Shown here: piece after piece, positions 40,699-40,954 of the stretch | Layout of the letters: each line of letters opens with the position of its first letter | Position numbering within the stretch: the stretch's first letter is position 1 | From: an uncultured Eubacteriales bacterium | Lineage (GTDB): Bacteria > Bacillota > Clostridia > Oscillospirales > Acutalibacteraceae | Assembly (NCBI GenBank): GCA_934394855.1 | Contig: CAKRRH010000016.1 | Span: forward strand, 1-40,954 | DNA: 40,954 bases | Reading direction: 5' to 3' | Program-made: the position numbers and the translations under genes | Notes under the pieces: model-generated | What the model saw: only the letters and a program-made list of their open reading frames with translations | The model's database searches: none | Told to the model about the DNA's origin: nothing

Positions 40699-40954
40699 AT
40701 ATGGCTATTATATTGTGGTGCGCCGGGGACGACGCACCCTACGGTTTTATGAATAGTTAGAAGTTGGTAGTATTGTTATACACTAAATAATTAAAAAAAC
40801 TTCATAAATAAAGTTTTTGATAGGGAGTGTGAGGGGAAACTTTTTACAAAAAGTGTCCCCTCACATAATTCTAATCTAATTAAATAAATATGTGCTCATG
40901 CCGCACGGGCACACCATTTCTCATGCAAGAAATGGCGGAAAGTGCATTTAAGGG
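40699..40954. other. Gene-free repeat-rich stretch at the window end
   Basis: No gene is seen. It contains a GGTGCG...CGCACC hairpin (40717-40738), an AAAAACTT/AAGTTTTT dyad around 40795-40818, copy 2 of the hairpin repeat and, near the end, CCATTTCT-catgca-AGAAATGG. These look like interspersed intergenic elements. Confidence 0.5.
40829..40864. repeat. Intergenic hairpin repeat, copy 2
   Basis: GTGAGGGGAaACTTTTT-ac-AAAAAGTgTCCCCTCAC, a 36-base palindrome with one mismatched pair, related to copy 1 at 40592-40625. The outer pairs differ from copy 1 by compensating changes (ACG/CGT versus GTG/CAC), which points to selection for the hairpin. Confidence 0.65.

Noticed and set aside
40592..40864. 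Paired repeats as a CRISPR array
   Set aside because: Only two divergent palindromic copies about 200 bases apart, without regular spacers or cas genes.

Overview
The window looks like chromosomal DNA from a low-to-moderate G+C, Gram-positive anaerobe of the class Clostridia. The most likely placement is the Ruminococcaceae/Oscillospirales group, but this is inference from gene content and no marker here settles it. Supporting signs are Shine-Dalgarno starts, several textbook sigma-A promoters with 17-bp spacers, the dgt-dnaG-rpoD gene order, an oxygen-independent gene set rich in [4Fe-4S] proteins, a meso-diaminopimelate gene (dapF), lipoproteins, and a domain-permuted GH3 beta-glucosidase of the kind known from rumen Clostridia. 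I see no phage, transposase, CRISPR array or rRNA.

Layout. 1-1429: a Fur-family regulator and a metal-exporter-like membrane protein, transcribed leftwards from one promoter that overlaps a 31-bp palindrome and the terminator of the next gene. 1473-2781: a DnaQ-fold exonuclease diverging from rpmE (L31). 2883-7985: yigZ, dgt, dnaG, rpoD (sigma A) and an Rrf2-type regulator, all rightwards, ending at a strong terminator. 8003-9491: a small lipoprotein and dapF, leftwards. 9630-14905: a five-gene leftward operon encoding a glutamate-synthase-like enzyme split into separate polypeptides (class II amidotransferase, FMN synthase domain, ferredoxin, FAD/NAD reductase, GXGXG domain). It is preceded by a consensus promoter and a leader that folds into a terminator before the first gene. 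14977-19979: a pseudouridine synthase, a pyridoxamine-kinase-like enzyme, D-aminoacyl-tRNA deacylase and the GH3 enzyme, leftwards. 20175-25259: a lipoprotein, then a MarR regulator with a heterodimeric ABC exporter, behind a promoter with an operator-like palindrome.

25353-27294 holds four small overlapping genes for unrecognised membrane proteins in visibly A+T-richer DNA. 27295-27708 has no large gene. A tRNA-His follows (27709-27786, leftwards), then an orphan solute-binding-type lipoprotein that diverges from polA. 29448-33891: polA, a low-molecular-weight phosphatase with arginine-phosphatase-like residues, rimI and tsaD. 33921-34287 and 34334-34920 each look like a gene broken by one frameshift (an unknown protein and a TetR regulator). 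34901-35921: two small membrane proteins apparently cotranscribed with the broken TetR gene. 36022-39703: PcrA/UvrD helicase, a hotdog thioesterase and an alpha/beta hydrolase, leftwards. 39828-40571: a sugar-phosphate isomerase/epimerase-like protein. The last 380 bases are gene-free and hold a terminator and a pair of related hairpin repeats.

The most interesting points are the attenuator-like leader RNA ahead of the split glutamate-synthase operon, the autoregulated Fur/exporter unit with its overlapping terminator, promoter and operator, the unknown four-gene membrane cassette, and the hairpin at 35922-35971 that ends the helicase transcript while containing the promoter -10 and ribosome-binding site of the next gene. 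No single element is clearly a new system. The leader RNA and the membrane cassette are the best candidates.
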